A DNA stretch of 64,000 nt from JBHJGO01 sp050331715 (GCA_050331715.1 JBHJGO010000028.1:1-64000), one strand, 5' to 3'; counted from the first letter of the stretch, positions 9,245 to 19,193 are shown. Notes: a model not told the origin generated them from the letters alone. Program-made: numbers and translations.

Positions 9245-9586
9245 ATGTCTCGGTCTATGAATGACCCCATTCAACCCATTACGCTTCCCTCAGCCCAGAA
9301 CCCTCAGCAGGAGGGAGAATGGTTGCGGCAAGCCCTATGGGACTGGCTAAATCAAGAATTCATCCCTGAACCCATTAATCAAACCATTGCAGAACGTGCG
9401 GCTCAGATCTTCGTCCGTCAACGGATGGAGGGTGAAAATGACCTGGGTTCGCTGGTGATTGCCATCATTACAGAAATGAAGTCCTTTGACTTTTCTAAAA
9501 GCTTCTACGGGGAGTTTGCGATCGCCAACGCAGTGAGCGACTTGCTACTTGATAGCCTAGGAATTGAGAGATGTTGTGGCCAGTAA
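9245..9586 (+). CDS. Conserved hypothetical protein (113 aa)
   Basis: Small, soluble, acidic and helical, with no signal peptide, membrane segment or recognised motif. The composition (WLRQALWDWLNQEF; AERAAQIFVRQRMEGENDLG) looks like a real folded cyanobacterial protein, not a chance frame. A second start (ATG) lies four codons in and cannot be separated from the first. Divergent from the Fur-family gene. Confidence 0.6.
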   Translation: MSRSMNDPIQPITLPSAQNPQQEGEWLRQALWDWLNQEFIPEPINQTIAERAAQIFVRQRMEGENDLGSLVIAIITEMKSFDFSKSFYGEFAIANAVSDLLLDSLGIERCCGQ

Positions 9587-9675
9587 GCTCTCGACGTGTC
9601 GGAGAGAGTTGTCATGCGTAATATCTCAATAACCCATCCTCCAGTTACCGAAGACAGCATGAAATAGACTGATAT

Positions 9676-9703
9676 GGTTGGGTCTCGCGGCTACAACCCA
9701 ACC
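9676..9703 (-). terminator. Hairpin downstream of rpsN
   Basis: An 8-bp perfect stem (GGTTGGGT/ACCCAACC) with a 12-base loop lies about 20 bases past the rpsN stop. There is no clear U-run, so it could equally be one of the short cyanobacterial palindromes. Confidence 0.5.
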
Positions 9704-9725
9704 CGAAAGTACAACAAACAGGACA

Positions 9726-10028
9726 CTACCAGCTAGATTTGACGACGCCAGGGAGTAACCCTTTGTGGGCCATCTCTCGCAACTGGTTGCGGCAAAGACC
9801 AAAATCCCGGTAGTAGCCCCGAGGCCGTCCAGTTGCCCAGCAACGATTCCGAACTCTTGTGGGCGAACTGGCACGAGGAAGCTGCTGGATCTTGCGATGG
9901 ATTTCCATTTTTTCCATCTGATCCTCAGCTTGGTCAAACTGCTCTTTCAGGGCACGACGCTTTGCTTCGTACTTCTTTACAAGTTTTTTGCGCTTGATAT
10001 CGCGCTCAATCATGCTTTTTTTAGCCAT
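9726..10028 (-). CDS. rpsN: 30S ribosomal protein S14
   Basis: 100 aa, the long zinc-free form of S14 found in cyanobacteria and plastids. The N-terminus MAKKSMIERDIKRKKLV and the conserved C-terminal block RNRCWATGRPRGYYRDFGLC...LREMAHKGLLPGV are unmistakable. It is a small-subunit head protein close to the decoding region. It stands alone, away from the main ribosomal protein operons, as usual in cyanobacteria. Confidence 0.96.
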   Translation of the reverse strand: MAKKSMIERDIKRKKLVKKYEAKRRALKEQFDQAEDQMEKMEIHRKIQQLPRASSPTRVRNRCWATGRPRGYYRDFGLCRNQLREMAHKGLLPGVVKSSW

Positions 10029-10068
10029 GGCTGTCTCTGTTGTTTTTTTCTCCGTTGTTTATCGCTCT

Positions 10069-10761
10069 TTATGATTGCCGCTTTAGTTTAGAATTTTCGT
10101 CTAAGGGGTCGGTTGCCCTGGCAGATGGGCATAAGTCAGACAATTTACAATCATAGCACATCGGCCTGCGCGCATTGCAAACTGCTCGACCATGATAAAT
10201 CAAGCGAATTGACCAATTTTCCCAGTCTGCTTGGGGAAGGAGCTGCATCAGATCGCGCTCAATCCGAATCGGATCCGCATGTTCTGTCAAGCCAAGTCGT
10301 TGGCTCAGTCGCTTCACATGGGTGTCAACCGTAACACCCAGATTCAAGCCAAAAGCATGGGCCAAAACCACATTGGCTGTCTTCCGAGCCACACCAGGCA
10401 GTTCTAACAGTTGATTCATCGAAGCGGGAACTTCTCCGCCAAATTTCTCTACAATCATGCGACAGGCAGCTCGGATATTCTTCGCTTTATTACGATAGAA
10501 CCCGGTCGAACGAACCAGCATCTCCAATTCCTCTGGGTCGGCGGCGGCCAGAGCTGGCGCATCGGGAAAACGGGCAAACAATTCGGGCGTTACTTTATTC
10601 ACCCGTTCGTCAGTGCATTGGGCTGAGAGAATAGTGGCCACTAGCAATTGCACCGGGCTATCGTAGGTCAAGCTGCAGGTGGCATCGGGATAGAGCCGCT
10701 TGAGTCGCACCAGGATCTCTAGGGCTCGTTGCTTCTGACTTAGCCGTCGGCGAGTTGGCAT
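10069..10761 (-). CDS. nth: Endonuclease III (DNA glycosylase/AP lyase)
   Basis: 230 aa. The helix-hairpin-helix is at about 119-135 (LPGVARKTANVVLAHAFG) with catalytic lysine K127; the catalytic aspartate is D146 (VTVDTHVKRL). The [4Fe-4S] cluster ligands C195, C202, C205 and C211 show the canonical C-X6-C-X2-C-X5-C spacing. It removes oxidised pyrimidines and cleaves the abasic strand in base-excision repair. The short N- and C-terminal extensions are basic and unremarkable. It follows rseP by 25 bases on the same strand. Confidence 0.95.
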   Translation of the reverse strand: MPTRRRLSQKQRALEILVRLKRLYPDATCSLTYDSPVQLLVATILSAQCTDERVNKVTPELFARFPDAPALAAADPEELEMLVRSTGFYRNKAKNIRAACRMIVEKFGGEVPASMNQLLELPGVARKTANVVLAHAFGLNLGVTVDTHVKRLSQRLGLTEHADPIRIERDLMQLLPQADWENWSIRLIYHGRAVCNARRPMCYDCKLSDLCPSARATDPLDENSKLKRQS

Positions 10762-10786
10762 GGTTTTTGTCTACTACACCGCTGCA

Positions 10787-11878
10787 TTATTGCTGCAAGA
10801 GGGATTTGACCCAGGGCAGATTTGCTGTATCCCGCAGAATCAAAAAGATACCTAGGCCCAGGAACAACATCAGTCCAGTCTGCATCACGCTCTCCTGAAC
10901 TTTGCTGGGTAACGGTTTGCCCCGTACCGCTTCAATGAGTAGGAACGCTAGTTGCCCTCCATCCAAGGCTGGAAGGGGCAGGATATTGATGAAGGCCAGA
11001 TTAATGCTGATGATGGCGGCAAACTGAAATAGGTTTCCAGCATTGGAACTGGCTATGTTAGATCCCATAGCCACAATTCCAACTGGGCCAGCCAATTGCT
11101 GTGCCGTCTGGTTAAAGTTACTGATCAATTGGCCAAAGCCCTGAACCGTGAGCGAGATTAACCGTTGAAACCGATCTGCCCCTTCTTTCAAAGCACCAAT
11201 GGGGCCGACTCTGCGCCAGTCGGTAATTTCTCCACCATTGGGGGCTAGCACAACGCCTATTTGGCCCTGACCTTGGGCATCATCTGGCGTCACTTCCAAA
11301 TCTAACTGTTGTTCTCCTCGCTGTACCTCCAGCGCTAGGGGCTGACCTGGATTGGACTTGATCACATCGACCAAATCAGGAACAGCGGTTTGAGGATCGT
11401 TCAGGGGTTGTTCCTCAATGCTGAGAATAACGTCTTCCGCTTGCAGTCCCGCCTGGGCTGCGGGGCTAGCTGGACTAGCAATCTCAGACACGACGACACC
11501 TGGCTCGTACTGAAATTCAGGAATGCCAAACAATCCGACCTGACTGGTTAGGAGGAAGTAGGCAAAGATCAAATTAGCGATCACCCCAGCACTGATGACA
11601 ATGGCGCGATCTAGAATTGGACGATTGCTGAGCAGATCGGGGTCATCCTTGGGGATCTGACTCTCTGGATCTTCGTCTGGAAATCCAACAAACCCCCCCA
11701 GGGGAATCCCACGCAGGGCATATTCAGTTTCCTTTCCCTGAAATTTCCATAGGATCGGGCCGAAGCCAATTGAGAAACGATTCACATGAATTCCCTGAAG
11801 TCGGGCTGCCATAAAATGCCCTAGTTCATGAACCACAATCAAAAGCGCCAGAACGGCGATCGCTGCCAAAACGGACAT
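10787..11878 (-). CDS. rseP: RIP-type zinc metalloprotease, RseP/site-2 protease family
   Basis: 363 aa intramembrane protease. The zinc motif HELGH is at residues 17-21 in the first membrane helix; the second metal site is in INILPLPALDGGQ near the C-terminus. A PDZ domain (about 125-205, VVSEIASPASPAAQAGLQAED) lies between the membrane segments. Family members cut membrane-bound anti-sigma factors and clear signal peptides. No anti-sigma or sigma gene is adjacent, so the substrate is unknown. Often called RseP in cyanobacteria; the symbol denotes family, not proven substrate. Confidence 0.93.
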   Translation of the reverse strand: MSVLAAIAVLALLIVVHELGHFMAARLQGIHVNRFSIGFGPILWKFQGKETEYALRGIPLGGFVGFPDEDPESQIPKDDPDLLSNRPILDRAIVISAGVIANLIFAYFLLTSQVGLFGIPEFQYEPGVVVSEIASPASPAAQAGLQAEDVILSIEEQPLNDPQTAVPDLVDVIKSNPGQPLALEVQRGEQQLDLEVTPDDAQGQGQIGVVLAPNGGEITDWRRVGPIGALKEGADRFQRLISLTVQGFGQLISNFNQTAQQLAGPVGIVAMGSNIASSNAGNLFQFAAIISINLAFINILPLPALDGGQLAFLLIEAVRGKPLPSKVQESVMQTGLMLFLGLGIFLILRDTANLPWVKSLLQQ

Positions 11879-12015
11879 GAATACCTGCTTGATCTAAAAC
11901 TTCTAATCCTAAACATTCTGACACAGGTCTCATCCTGAAGACAGAAAATTGACACACTATCCTGACTGAGTGGCCTAACATTAGAAGTAGAAAATGTTAC
12001 CGATATTCGTTCTGA

Positions 12016-14181
12016 TTGGATGACTTGCGTTTCAGCATGATTGCGCTATCTCTTCCCACATTTTCTCTGTCTGAAATTAACCAACAAACCTACCTGCAAC
12101 TGAAGCAGGCGTTGTTGGTTAATCTGCGCCGTCAAGTTTTAGTTGCTGTATGCGATGATCTACAACTTCGCAATCAACTTTCAGAACAACTCCAAGCTGA
12201 GCTTTCAGAGAGTGGTGTACTGGATTCTCAAACCACTACGATACTACCGGAGCAAGCCGGATCGACCTCCGTCCCATTTCCCCATCAATTACTGAATCCG
12301 ACACAATCCACTGGCTCACATCATCCTTATCCTGCCAAGGTTCAATTAGTCAGCTTGCAATTGAATTTGCATGACCCCAATCCTATTAGTCCAGTTGAGC
12401 ATTGGTTGGCTAAGAATACAGTCTCTTTCATGCATAACTCGGTACTAGGGTTTCAAATTTTGGGAGTTGAACAGTTGACCCGTCAGTCTCCTGCTGTACA
12501 GTGGTCATTTCTTCGCTATCTCAGAACCCTGCACAGTCACCTGTCAACGCTAGAGGCAACGCTGGTGCTGTGGGTTCCCTCTCCCTGGTTAGGGTGTATT
12601 CGACAGTCTGCGACGGAATTCTGGCAAAGCTGCAAGGGTGTATTTCAGTTCACGGGTGACCCTACTCCCCTACAAGCTCGGCCAGGATCGTCAATGATTC
12701 AAGCAGCCTCTGAATCTGAGGCGTCTCGATCAGAATTGGAAGATCTGGCTGAACAGCAATTGAAAGTCCCTCCATCAGAGCAACTCCAACTAGAACAACT
12801 GCAACAGGAAATCAGCTATCGAGAGCTACAATTCTTGCAACAGCAAACGCTACAGCGCCAGACAGATGCGGAGCACTCTTCTAGTGTTGCGGTCGAGCTG
12901 GCCAGGAGTTATGAGAAGCTCGGTAACTTCTATCGGGATCGCTTGCAGAGCCCTGCGGCTCAAGCCGAAGATCTGGAACTGGCAATCCAAGCCTATGAAC
13001 AGGCCCTAGAACAGTTGGAGATGAGTGATTCGGCGGATAGCGAAATGCCTAACTCCGTGGAGTTACTCCAGGATCTAGGAGTACTGTACTGGATGCAATA
13101 TCGCCGCCAGGTCAAAATTCAGCCTAATCCTTCTAGCATTACATCTGTTCTCGAGAGGAGTATCATTCTTTACCAGACTGCCTTGATGTCCTCCGATGCA
13201 GAGCATCCAACTGAATCCTACATTAAGCTGCAAAAAAATCTGGGCATTGCCTATGGGGATCTGGCTAGAATTCGTCAGCCTGTGGAGAACCTGCAACAAT
13301 CGGTTGCTGCCTATCAAGAGGCGATCCGAGGAGTATCTTGTCAAGCTGACCTGGACACCACCGAAATTGCCCAAGCTATTGCCCTGTATAATAATCTGGG
13401 AACAACCTGCTGGAATCTAGCCCAGCAGACGCGATCCGCAGCGTATTTGCAGCAGGCTATTGCGGCTTATCAATCTGCCCTGGAATTGGCGACGCCTCAG
13501 CAGGATCCATCCCGCTATGCCATGTTACAGACAAATCTAGGTACTGCCTATTGGAATCTATCGCAGCATCAACCGCCCACATCTCCTAAATCAGCAACGC
13601 TGCTGCTCAGGGCAACGGCGGCCTACTGTAGTGCATTGCAGTACCGCACTGCTAAGGTAGATCCCGTTGCCTGTGCAACAGTACAGAATAACCTGGGAAC
13701 CACCTACTGGCATCTTGCCCAGTATCAATTTTCGGTACACCCAGAACAGGCGCAACATAAGCGTTACCTGGAACAAGCCCTGGCTGCTTACAAAGGTGCC
13801 ATTACCTTAGGGGAACGTCTCAATCCAGCCCATCTCAGTTTTAAGCCCCAGTCTACCTACCAAAACCTGGGCATGGTTGCCTATCAACTGGGAACACTAA
13901 CTTTGAAACTTGTCAGCAAAGCAGAACGGATTGCCTACCTGCAGGCTGCGGTAGACTACTACCTGCAGGCCGGTTCCTGGAAATCTAGTATGGTCACCGA
14001 TCAAGAGACTGGCCAGAAGCAACCCGACCACTCCATTGTTTCTGAAGCGAACCGCACAAATTTAGGCTATCTTGGAAAAACAATCCATGCATTGTATCGC
14101 GAGGCAGGAATACAGGGACAGAACCAGGCACTTTCTCAGATTCCGCCCGGTTTGTTGCCAGAAGTTCTTCGGTTTCTGTAA
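12016..14181 (+). CDS. Tetratricopeptide repeat protein (721 aa)
   Basis: The N-terminal about 230 residues are not repetitive (MIALSLPTFSLSEINQQTY onwards). A linker rich in Gln and Glu (about 235-290) leads to a series of TPR-like units with recurrent motifs such as LGTTCWNLAQQTRSAAYLQQAIAAYQSAL and LGTAYWNLSQ (about 290-640). The first codon is TTG; the first ATG, seven codons in at 12037, is a strong alternative. No membrane segment, so it is probably a cytoplasmic scaffold. The N-terminal domain has the look of a degenerate NTPase-like fold but lacks a Walker A motif, so I do not assign activity. Confidence 0.75.
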   Translation: MDDLRFSMIALSLPTFSLSEINQQTYLQLKQALLVNLRRQVLVAVCDDLQLRNQLSEQLQAELSESGVLDSQTTTILPEQAGSTSVPFPHQLLNPTQSTGSHHPYPAKVQLVSLQLNLHDPNPISPVEHWLAKNTVSFMHNSVLGFQILGVEQLTRQSPAVQWSFLRYLRTLHSHLSTLEATLVLWVPSPWLGCIRQSATEFWQSCKGVFQFTGDPTPLQARPGSSMIQAASESEASRSELEDLAEQQLKVPPSEQLQLEQLQQEISYRELQFLQQQTLQRQTDAEHSSSVAVELARSYEKLGNFYRDRLQSPAAQAEDLELAIQAYEQALEQLEMSDSADSEMPNSVELLQDLGVLYWMQYRRQVKIQPNPSSITSVLERSIILYQTALMSSDAEHPTESYIKLQKNLGIAYGDLARIRQPVENLQQSVAAYQEAIRGVSCQADLDTTEIAQAIALYNNLGTTCWNLAQQTRSAAYLQQAIAAYQSALELATPQQDPSRYAMLQTNLGTAYWNLSQHQPPTSPKSATLLLRATAAYCSALQYRTAKVDPVACATVQNNLGTTYWHLAQYQFSVHPEQAQHKRYLEQALAAYKGAITLGERLNPAHLSFKPQSTYQNLGMVAYQLGTLTLKLVSKAERIAYLQAAVDYYLQAGSWKSSMVTDQETGQKQPDHSIVSEANRTNLGYLGKTIHALYREAGIQGQNQALSQIPPGLLPEVLRFL

Positions 14182-14279
14182 CGCTATACAACTGAATCCC
14201 CATTTATTTGGAATGGAGTCCAGTTTTTCTATTAACATTGGAATGATCTTGTACTGTCGCACATCCTCAGATCAACCTT

Positions 14280-14987
14280 GTGGCTATGGCTTCTGAAAAG
14301 ATTCTTGTGGTTGATGATGATCCAGCAATCCGCAATTTAATCACTCGATATCTCACACAACAGGGCTACGAAGTAGAGTCTGCCAATGATGGTCAGACTG
14401 CGCTTGAGATATTTGATCGATTCAGCCCGGATCTGGTTGTGCTGGATGTCAATTTACCCGATACGACTGGATTTACCCTTTGCCAGGAAATGCAAAGCCG
14501 CACAAGTGTGTTCGTTTTGATGTTAACCAGCCTGACTGGGGAAGCTGATAAAATCAGAGGATTTGACAAGGGCGCGGATGACTACATCACAAAGCCCTTT
14601 GGCTTGGCTGAACTCGGTGCTAGAGTCAAGGCGATTCTCAAGCGTCAACGCAGCATTACTGACAACGAACCCCGCAGCCTCACCTATGGGGACATTCTGA
14701 TTGATCCAGCACGACGTGAGGTACACATCAAAGACCAGATGATTCAACTGAGTGCTTTGGAATTTGATCTACTTTACTGCTTAGCCAGTAAACCTGGACG
14801 GGCGTGGCGGCGATCAGAGCTTTTACAGGCAGTCTGGGACTACGACTATGAAGGTGAACAGCGAGTCGTGGATGTTCACATCGGTCAAATTCGTAAGAAA
14901 ATCGAACCGAACGTTAGCAAGCCGACTTTGATTAAAACCATTCGGGGCATCGGCTACATGTTTGATCGGCGAGCTAAGGAACGTTGA
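14280..14987 (+). CDS. OmpR/PhoB-type response regulator
   Basis: 235 aa. Receiver at about 7-120 with D12-D14, phosphoacceptor D56 (VVLDVNLPD), T83 and K105. A winged-helix effector domain occupies about 135-232, with the usual WRRSELLQAVWDYDYEGEQR and RVVDVHIGQIRKKI motifs. It should be a phosphorylation-controlled transcription factor. The first codon is GTG; an ATG two codons later (14286) is equally plausible. Its stop overlaps the TTG start of the NDH/SelD fusion, so the two are translated from one message. No partner histidine kinase is nearby. Confidence 0.88.
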   Translation: MAMASEKILVVDDDPAIRNLITRYLTQQGYEVESANDGQTALEIFDRFSPDLVVLDVNLPDTTGFTLCQEMQSRTSVFVLMLTSLTGEADKIRGFDKGADDYITKPFGLAELGARVKAILKRQRSITDNEPRSLTYGDILIDPARREVHIKDQMIQLSALEFDLLYCLASKPGRAWRRSELLQAVWDYDYEGEQRVVDVHIGQIRKKIEPNVSKPTLIKTIRGIGYMFDRRAKER

Positions 14988-17224
14988 ACTCCACAACTCC
15001 TATTGCTAAGAATTTAGTTTTAATTGGCGGGGGTCATAGCCATGCGATCGCCCTGAAGCAACTGGGGATGAACCCTCTGTCAGGCGTGCGGCTGACCTTG
15101 ATTACCAATGTTTCTCACACGCCCTATTCTGGAATGCTGCCGGGCTATGTGGCAGGGTTGTATGACTTTGACGATTGTCATATTGATCTATATCGCCTGG
15201 CCCGATTTGCTGACGCCTGTCTGGTGGTTGGTCGGGCCGTTGGATTAGATCTAGAACGCAATCAAGTGTTGTGTGAACAGCATCCACCAATTGGCTTCGA
15301 TGTCCTCTCGATTGACATCGGTAGTACTCCTGTAAACATTGATGTCCCTGGGGCGCTGGAGTACGCGATTCCGGTTAAACCGATTGCTCAATTTCTCCAG
15401 ACCTGGGATCAGGTTCAAACTTCTATCCGGCAGCATCCAGAACAACCGATTCGTCTGGGAATTGTCGGGGGAGGTGCAGGTGGTGTGGAGTTGGCTTTTG
15501 GTGTTGAGGGCTGTCTCAGGCGAATTTATCAAGCAGCCCAACAACCTTTAAATTCTCTGGAGCTGCATTTATTCCAGCGAGGCCATCGGTTGATTCCAGA
15601 GCGTCATCCCTGGGTTAGTCGTCAGGTACAGCGGTTATTACGTCAGCGCCGAGTCCGGTTACATTTGCGAGAAAATGTGACGGCAATTCAAGCAGATGCT
15701 CAGGGGACAAAACAGGTTCAATGCGAGTCTGGACTGAAGATTGAGTGTGATCAGGTGTTTTGGGTGACCCAGGCAGGTGCGGCACCTTGGTTACGGCAAT
15801 CAGGGTTAGCAACGGACGAGCGGGGCTTTATCCAGGTAAATCACTATCTGCAATCCCTTTCACACCCTCACATCTTTGCGGCAGGAGACATCGCCACGAT
15901 GGTGAATCATCCCCGACCCAAGGCAGGGGTGTTTGCAGTGCGTCAAGGACAACCCCTGTTTGAAAATTTGCAACGGGCGGTTCAGGGTCAACCACTGCAG
16001 TCCTTCACGCCACAAAAGCAATTCTTGATCCTAATTGGCACTGGAGATGAACGGGCGATCGCCTCACGGGGGCGCTTTGGCTTCGGGCCGAATTGGTGGT
16101 TGTGGTGGTGGAAAGATTGGATTGATCGGAAGTTTATGGATCAATTTGCCCAGCTTGCTCCCATGATGGAGGATGAGGCACAACCCATGCATTGTGCTGG
16201 GTGTGGGGCTAAGGTGGGAAGCTCAGTATTGCGAAAAACCCTGAGTCAAATTCAACAGGAATCCCATATTCATCGCCCAGATGTCCTGCTAGGGCTAGAT
16301 GCGGCGGAAGATGCAGCCGTCATTCAAGTTGCGTCAGATCAGGTGTTGGTACAAACGGTCGATTACTTCCCTGCGATTGTTCAAGATCCGTTTATCTTTG
16401 GCAAGATTACAACCAATCATTGTTTGAATGATCTATTTGCCATGGGAGCCCAACCTCAAAGTGCCTTGGCGATCGCCACACTGCCCTACGGAACGCCGGA
16501 AAAATCTCAACAAATCTTGCATCATCTATTGCTAGGAGTAACCCAGGTGCTAGAGGATGCTACTGCTGTGCTGATCGGCGGTCACACGACAGAGGGGCCA
16601 GAGCTGGCCCTGGGCTTAACTTGCAACGGCCTGGCAAAACCTGAACAGTTATTATGCAAAGCCGGATTGCAACCGGGGCAGGCATTGATTCTCACTAAAG
16701 CCCTGGGAACAGGAACCCTATTTGCAGCAGAGATGCAACTTCAGGCAAAAGGACGATGGATTGAGACGGCGATTCAGTCCATGTTGCAGTCTAATCAAGC
16801 GGCGGCTGAATGCTTAGTACGCCATCAGGCAACCGCCTGTACCGATGTCACTGGCTTTGGTCTGGTGGGACATCTGTGGGAAATGTTACGGGCGTCCCAG
16901 ATGAGTGCAGAATTGAATATCAGCGCCATACCCATCTAGCCAGGAGCATAGACAACCCTACAACAGGAAATATTTAGCTCTCTCTATCCTGAGAACTTAC
17001 AGTTTGCCCAATGGGTTATAGGATCGAAATCGACCGAATTCCATCCCCACTACCCGGTGTTATTCGACCCTCAAACTTCGGGTGGATTGCTGGCTGCAGT
17101 TTCCCCGGAACAGTCTAAAGCTTGTCTCCAGAATTTGCGAGATTTAGGTTATGTAGATGCTGAGATTATTGGTGTTGTGTGTTTGAGGGAACAGGAAAGG
17201 CCTATGATTTCACTGTTATGTTGA
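14984..17224 (+). pseudogene. selD: NADH dehydrogenase (FAD)-selenide,water dikinase fusion, interrupted by two TAG codons
   Basis: The first about 350 residues are an NDH-2-like pyridine-nucleotide oxidoreductase: FAD motif VLIGGGHSHA near 12, NAD motif IVGGGAGGVEL near 160, FAAGDIAT near 295. SelD begins near residue 400 with CAGCGAKVG, so the catalytic site uses cysteine, not selenocysteine. SelD makes selenophosphate for selenium tRNA modification; this fusion is a known cyanobacterial form. The frame runs intact to codon 651, meets TAG at 16937-16939 and again at 16949-16951, then stays open without any shift to TGA at 17222-17224, encoding the family C-terminus including DPQTSGGLLAAV. 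The TTG start overlaps the regulator's stop; the next ATG would remove the FAD motif. Either recent nonsense mutations, a sequence error, or readthrough. Confidence 0.85.
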
Positions 17225-17365
17225 TCATCATTGATTCAAACATCTTATATGGCTGTGCTTGAAGCCAGGAAGATACAATACATTCAGGGATCATATAGAG
17301 CCTTCCATGCAACGTTGATCATACGGTGGGTTCTCTTAAGGTAATTATTTCTAGTAACAAACAGA

Positions 17366-17590
17366 ATGCATTTAGACGATTTTCTTCATCCTTATCGGCG
17401 CTACCGGGGGGAGGCAAAGCCCCAAAACGTTTTATTTAATGCAACGCTACAACGATTTGCTCAACAAGTGGAAACCATCGTAGCTTTAGAAACCAGCGGT
17501 AAGCTATCCCCCTACGAATCCTATCAACAAATTGAGCAACGATTACAGGCTGTACAGAAAAGCTATCGAGAGTTAAAGCAGAGAAGCTAA
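17366..17590 (+). CDS. Small conserved cyanobacterial protein (DUF7219-like, 74 aa)
   Basis: Starts MHLDDFLHPYRRYRG and contains LFNATLQRFAQQVETIVALE followed by GKLSPYESYQQIEQRL. From memory this matches the short cyanobacterial family DUF7219: a DDFLxPRxxYxG start, an FNANLQEFAQRV-like block and a GKLSPxEAY motif. Soluble, helical, no cysteine pairs. Role unknown. It lies 141 bases beyond the stop of the NDH/SelD frame. Confidence 0.65.
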   Translation: MHLDDFLHPYRRYRGEAKPQNVLFNATLQRFAQQVETIVALETSGKLSPYESYQQIEQRLQAVQKSYRELKQRS

Positions 17591-17616
17591 TCCTATTCAA
17601 AGCCCTCTTTATAGCG

Positions 17617-17702
17617 GTTTTCAATCGCGTGAGGTACGGAGCTGAGAGGTAGTATCGCACCGTATTTCCACCTCTCCTACTCCAGTAGAATTGGAAACAC
17701 TC
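17617..17702 (-). repeat. Third copy of the 87-bp dispersed repeat (diverged)
   Basis: Read on the minus strand it gives GTTTCCAATT, TGGAGTA, GGTGG, GGTGC and CTCCGTACCTCA in the same order and spacing as the copy at 30181. CCGTACCTCA is identical in both. It starts 27 bases downstream of the DUF7219-like gene and the ends are approximate. Confidence 0.6.
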
Positions 17703-18105
17703 TATATAAGAAATACACTGAATCTTCATATATCTAAGTCCAAGTGCAAATGTTTGGTAAAACTTTTTTGGGTTCTAGGACATTGGAGTTTGAGCTAATT
17801 ATACTGAGGGTAATGGTTCTCATAAAGCTCTACCTACCAGTTGCAAATCCTTATAAGCCAGGTGCTTTAACAAGCTTTATAATTCGCTTCTAGTTTCTAC
17901 CGCAGCCTCTAATGTTCTCGAAGATAGACCCATTAAGAGGTGTTTACTAACTTCAAACCTTATAGGATTTTCAATTTTCTGTATTTCCTCAGCCATTTAA
18001 TTCAGGGTTGTGGGTGCTTCCGCTGCTTTATTTGAACCCTATTTACTTGTTTAGATCAAGCTCCATGATGACAGCTTGGTTACTTGAAATTGGATTTTTT
18101 TTACA
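17703..18105. other. Spacer upstream of the polysaccharide cluster
   Basis: About 400 AT-rich bases without a convincing gene. A minus-strand frame at 17877-17996 would give a 39-aa peptide beginning MAEEIQKIENPIRFEV, and the same frame stays open for about 18 codons past its TAA, so it could be a decayed small gene. The promoter of the sulfotransferase gene at 18106 should lie in the right-hand part, but I could not pick convincing -35/-10 boxes. Confidence 0.4.
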
Positions 18106-19176
18106 ATGAACACTCCTCAGCATATTCTAATTTATTCCCTGGGTCGATCAGGTTCTAATATCCTGCTGGATAGTATGGACTTAGATGCCTCGACCCACTG
18201 TCGAAATGAACCCCACGCCTATCGCTCGTCCTATCTTCAGTCTCATATCTTGTTCGGTAGTAATCAGTTGACTAGTGACGACTCTAGTATTGAAGAGTGT
18301 ATGGCTCAGCATTGGGATAATGCAGTGAATTGGATGAGTTGCCGCTGGGGAATTCGAGATCGACATCACCCAGAAGCTCCTGCAAAAACCTACTATCGCC
18401 CCCAATGGTGGGAACGAGGTTTGCCTCAATTTCTAATTCATAAGAATAAATCCCGCAAACTGGCTTCGATTCTCTATCCGGAGTTCAGACGCGAGGAATA
18501 TCGATTGCCCGCTTGGATCCTGACTCCAAACTGGCAGGAGAATACCACTCATGTGTTCAAATTGGCACGCTGCTTGGAGAGACAGCTTAATTGGATTTTG
18601 GAAAATCGACCTCAAACAAAAGTTGTTTTTCTGATCCGTCATCCCCTGGGATTTGCACAGTCACTTTACCGCCGACTTTACAACCACCGCGACCAAGGCC
18701 GACATCACCGACAAAATTGCCAGCTTCTGCGCTCACGGCTGCAGTATCGAATGAATTTAGGTCTGGATGTCCCTGAAGTTGATGTGGACTCAATCGATCT
18801 GTTTGAGTCGGTGCTCTGGAATTGGTTTGTATTCAATCAAACCAGTTATGAACTCCATACTGCCTATCCAAATGTTCAAACAGTGGTTTACGAGCAGCTC
18901 CTAGTTGATCCGGTCGCACAATTCAAGGCGGTCTACGCTCACTGCGGCCTCCGCTGGGATTCGTGTGTAGAGCAATCGATCCAACAAACCTATGGCCATT
19001 CGGCTCATCTGGCTCAATCATTTCAAAATTATTGGTCAGCCGAGTATAAACAGGCCGCTGAACAGATTCTTGCTCGTTCTTCGCTACGGGCATTCTGGAC
19101 AGGGAAGTTGTGGAGCACCTTAGATCAATTGACTACTGAGCAGAAAGCAACCGAGGTAGCCTACAGTCCGTACTAA
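18106..19176 (+). CDS. Sulfotransferase family protein 1 (356 aa)
   Basis: The N-terminal 5'-phosphosulfate loop is GRSGSNILLDSM (about 13-24), the variant P-loop of PAPS-dependent sulfotransferases. The 3'-phosphate-binding motif is VVFLIRHPLGFAQSLYRR near 175-192, with the expected Arg and Ser. No signal peptide, so it acts in the cytoplasm, moving sulfate from PAPS to an unidentified acceptor. It is the most diverged of the four sulfotransferases in this cluster and has many Trp, His and Arg residues in the middle. It opens the plus-strand cluster and is followed by a strong hairpin at 19194, so it may form its own transcription unit. Confidence 0.8.
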   Translation: MNTPQHILIYSLGRSGSNILLDSMDLDASTHCRNEPHAYRSSYLQSHILFGSNQLTSDDSSIEECMAQHWDNAVNWMSCRWGIRDRHHPEAPAKTYYRPQWWERGLPQFLIHKNKSRKLASILYPEFRREEYRLPAWILTPNWQENTTHVFKLARCLERQLNWILENRPQTKVVFLIRHPLGFAQSLYRRLYNHRDQGRHHRQNCQLLRSRLQYRMNLGLDVPEVDVDSIDLFESVLWNWFVFNQTSYELHTAYPNVQTVVYEQLLVDPVAQFKAVYAHCGLRWDSCVEQSIQQTYGHSAHLAQSFQNYWSAEYKQAAEQILARSSLRAFWTGKLWSTLDQLTTEQKATEVAYSPY

Positions 19177-19193
19177 AGGTTAATAGTTGAGAA

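Noticed and set aside
16937..16951. Genome-wide reassignment of TAG to a sense codon.
   Set aside because: Other genes here, such as xisH, end in TAG at their normal family length.
17877..17996. 39-codon minus-strand frame upstream of the sulfotransferase cluster.
   Set aside because: Too short, no recognised family, no ribosome-binding site; mentioned only as possible relic.
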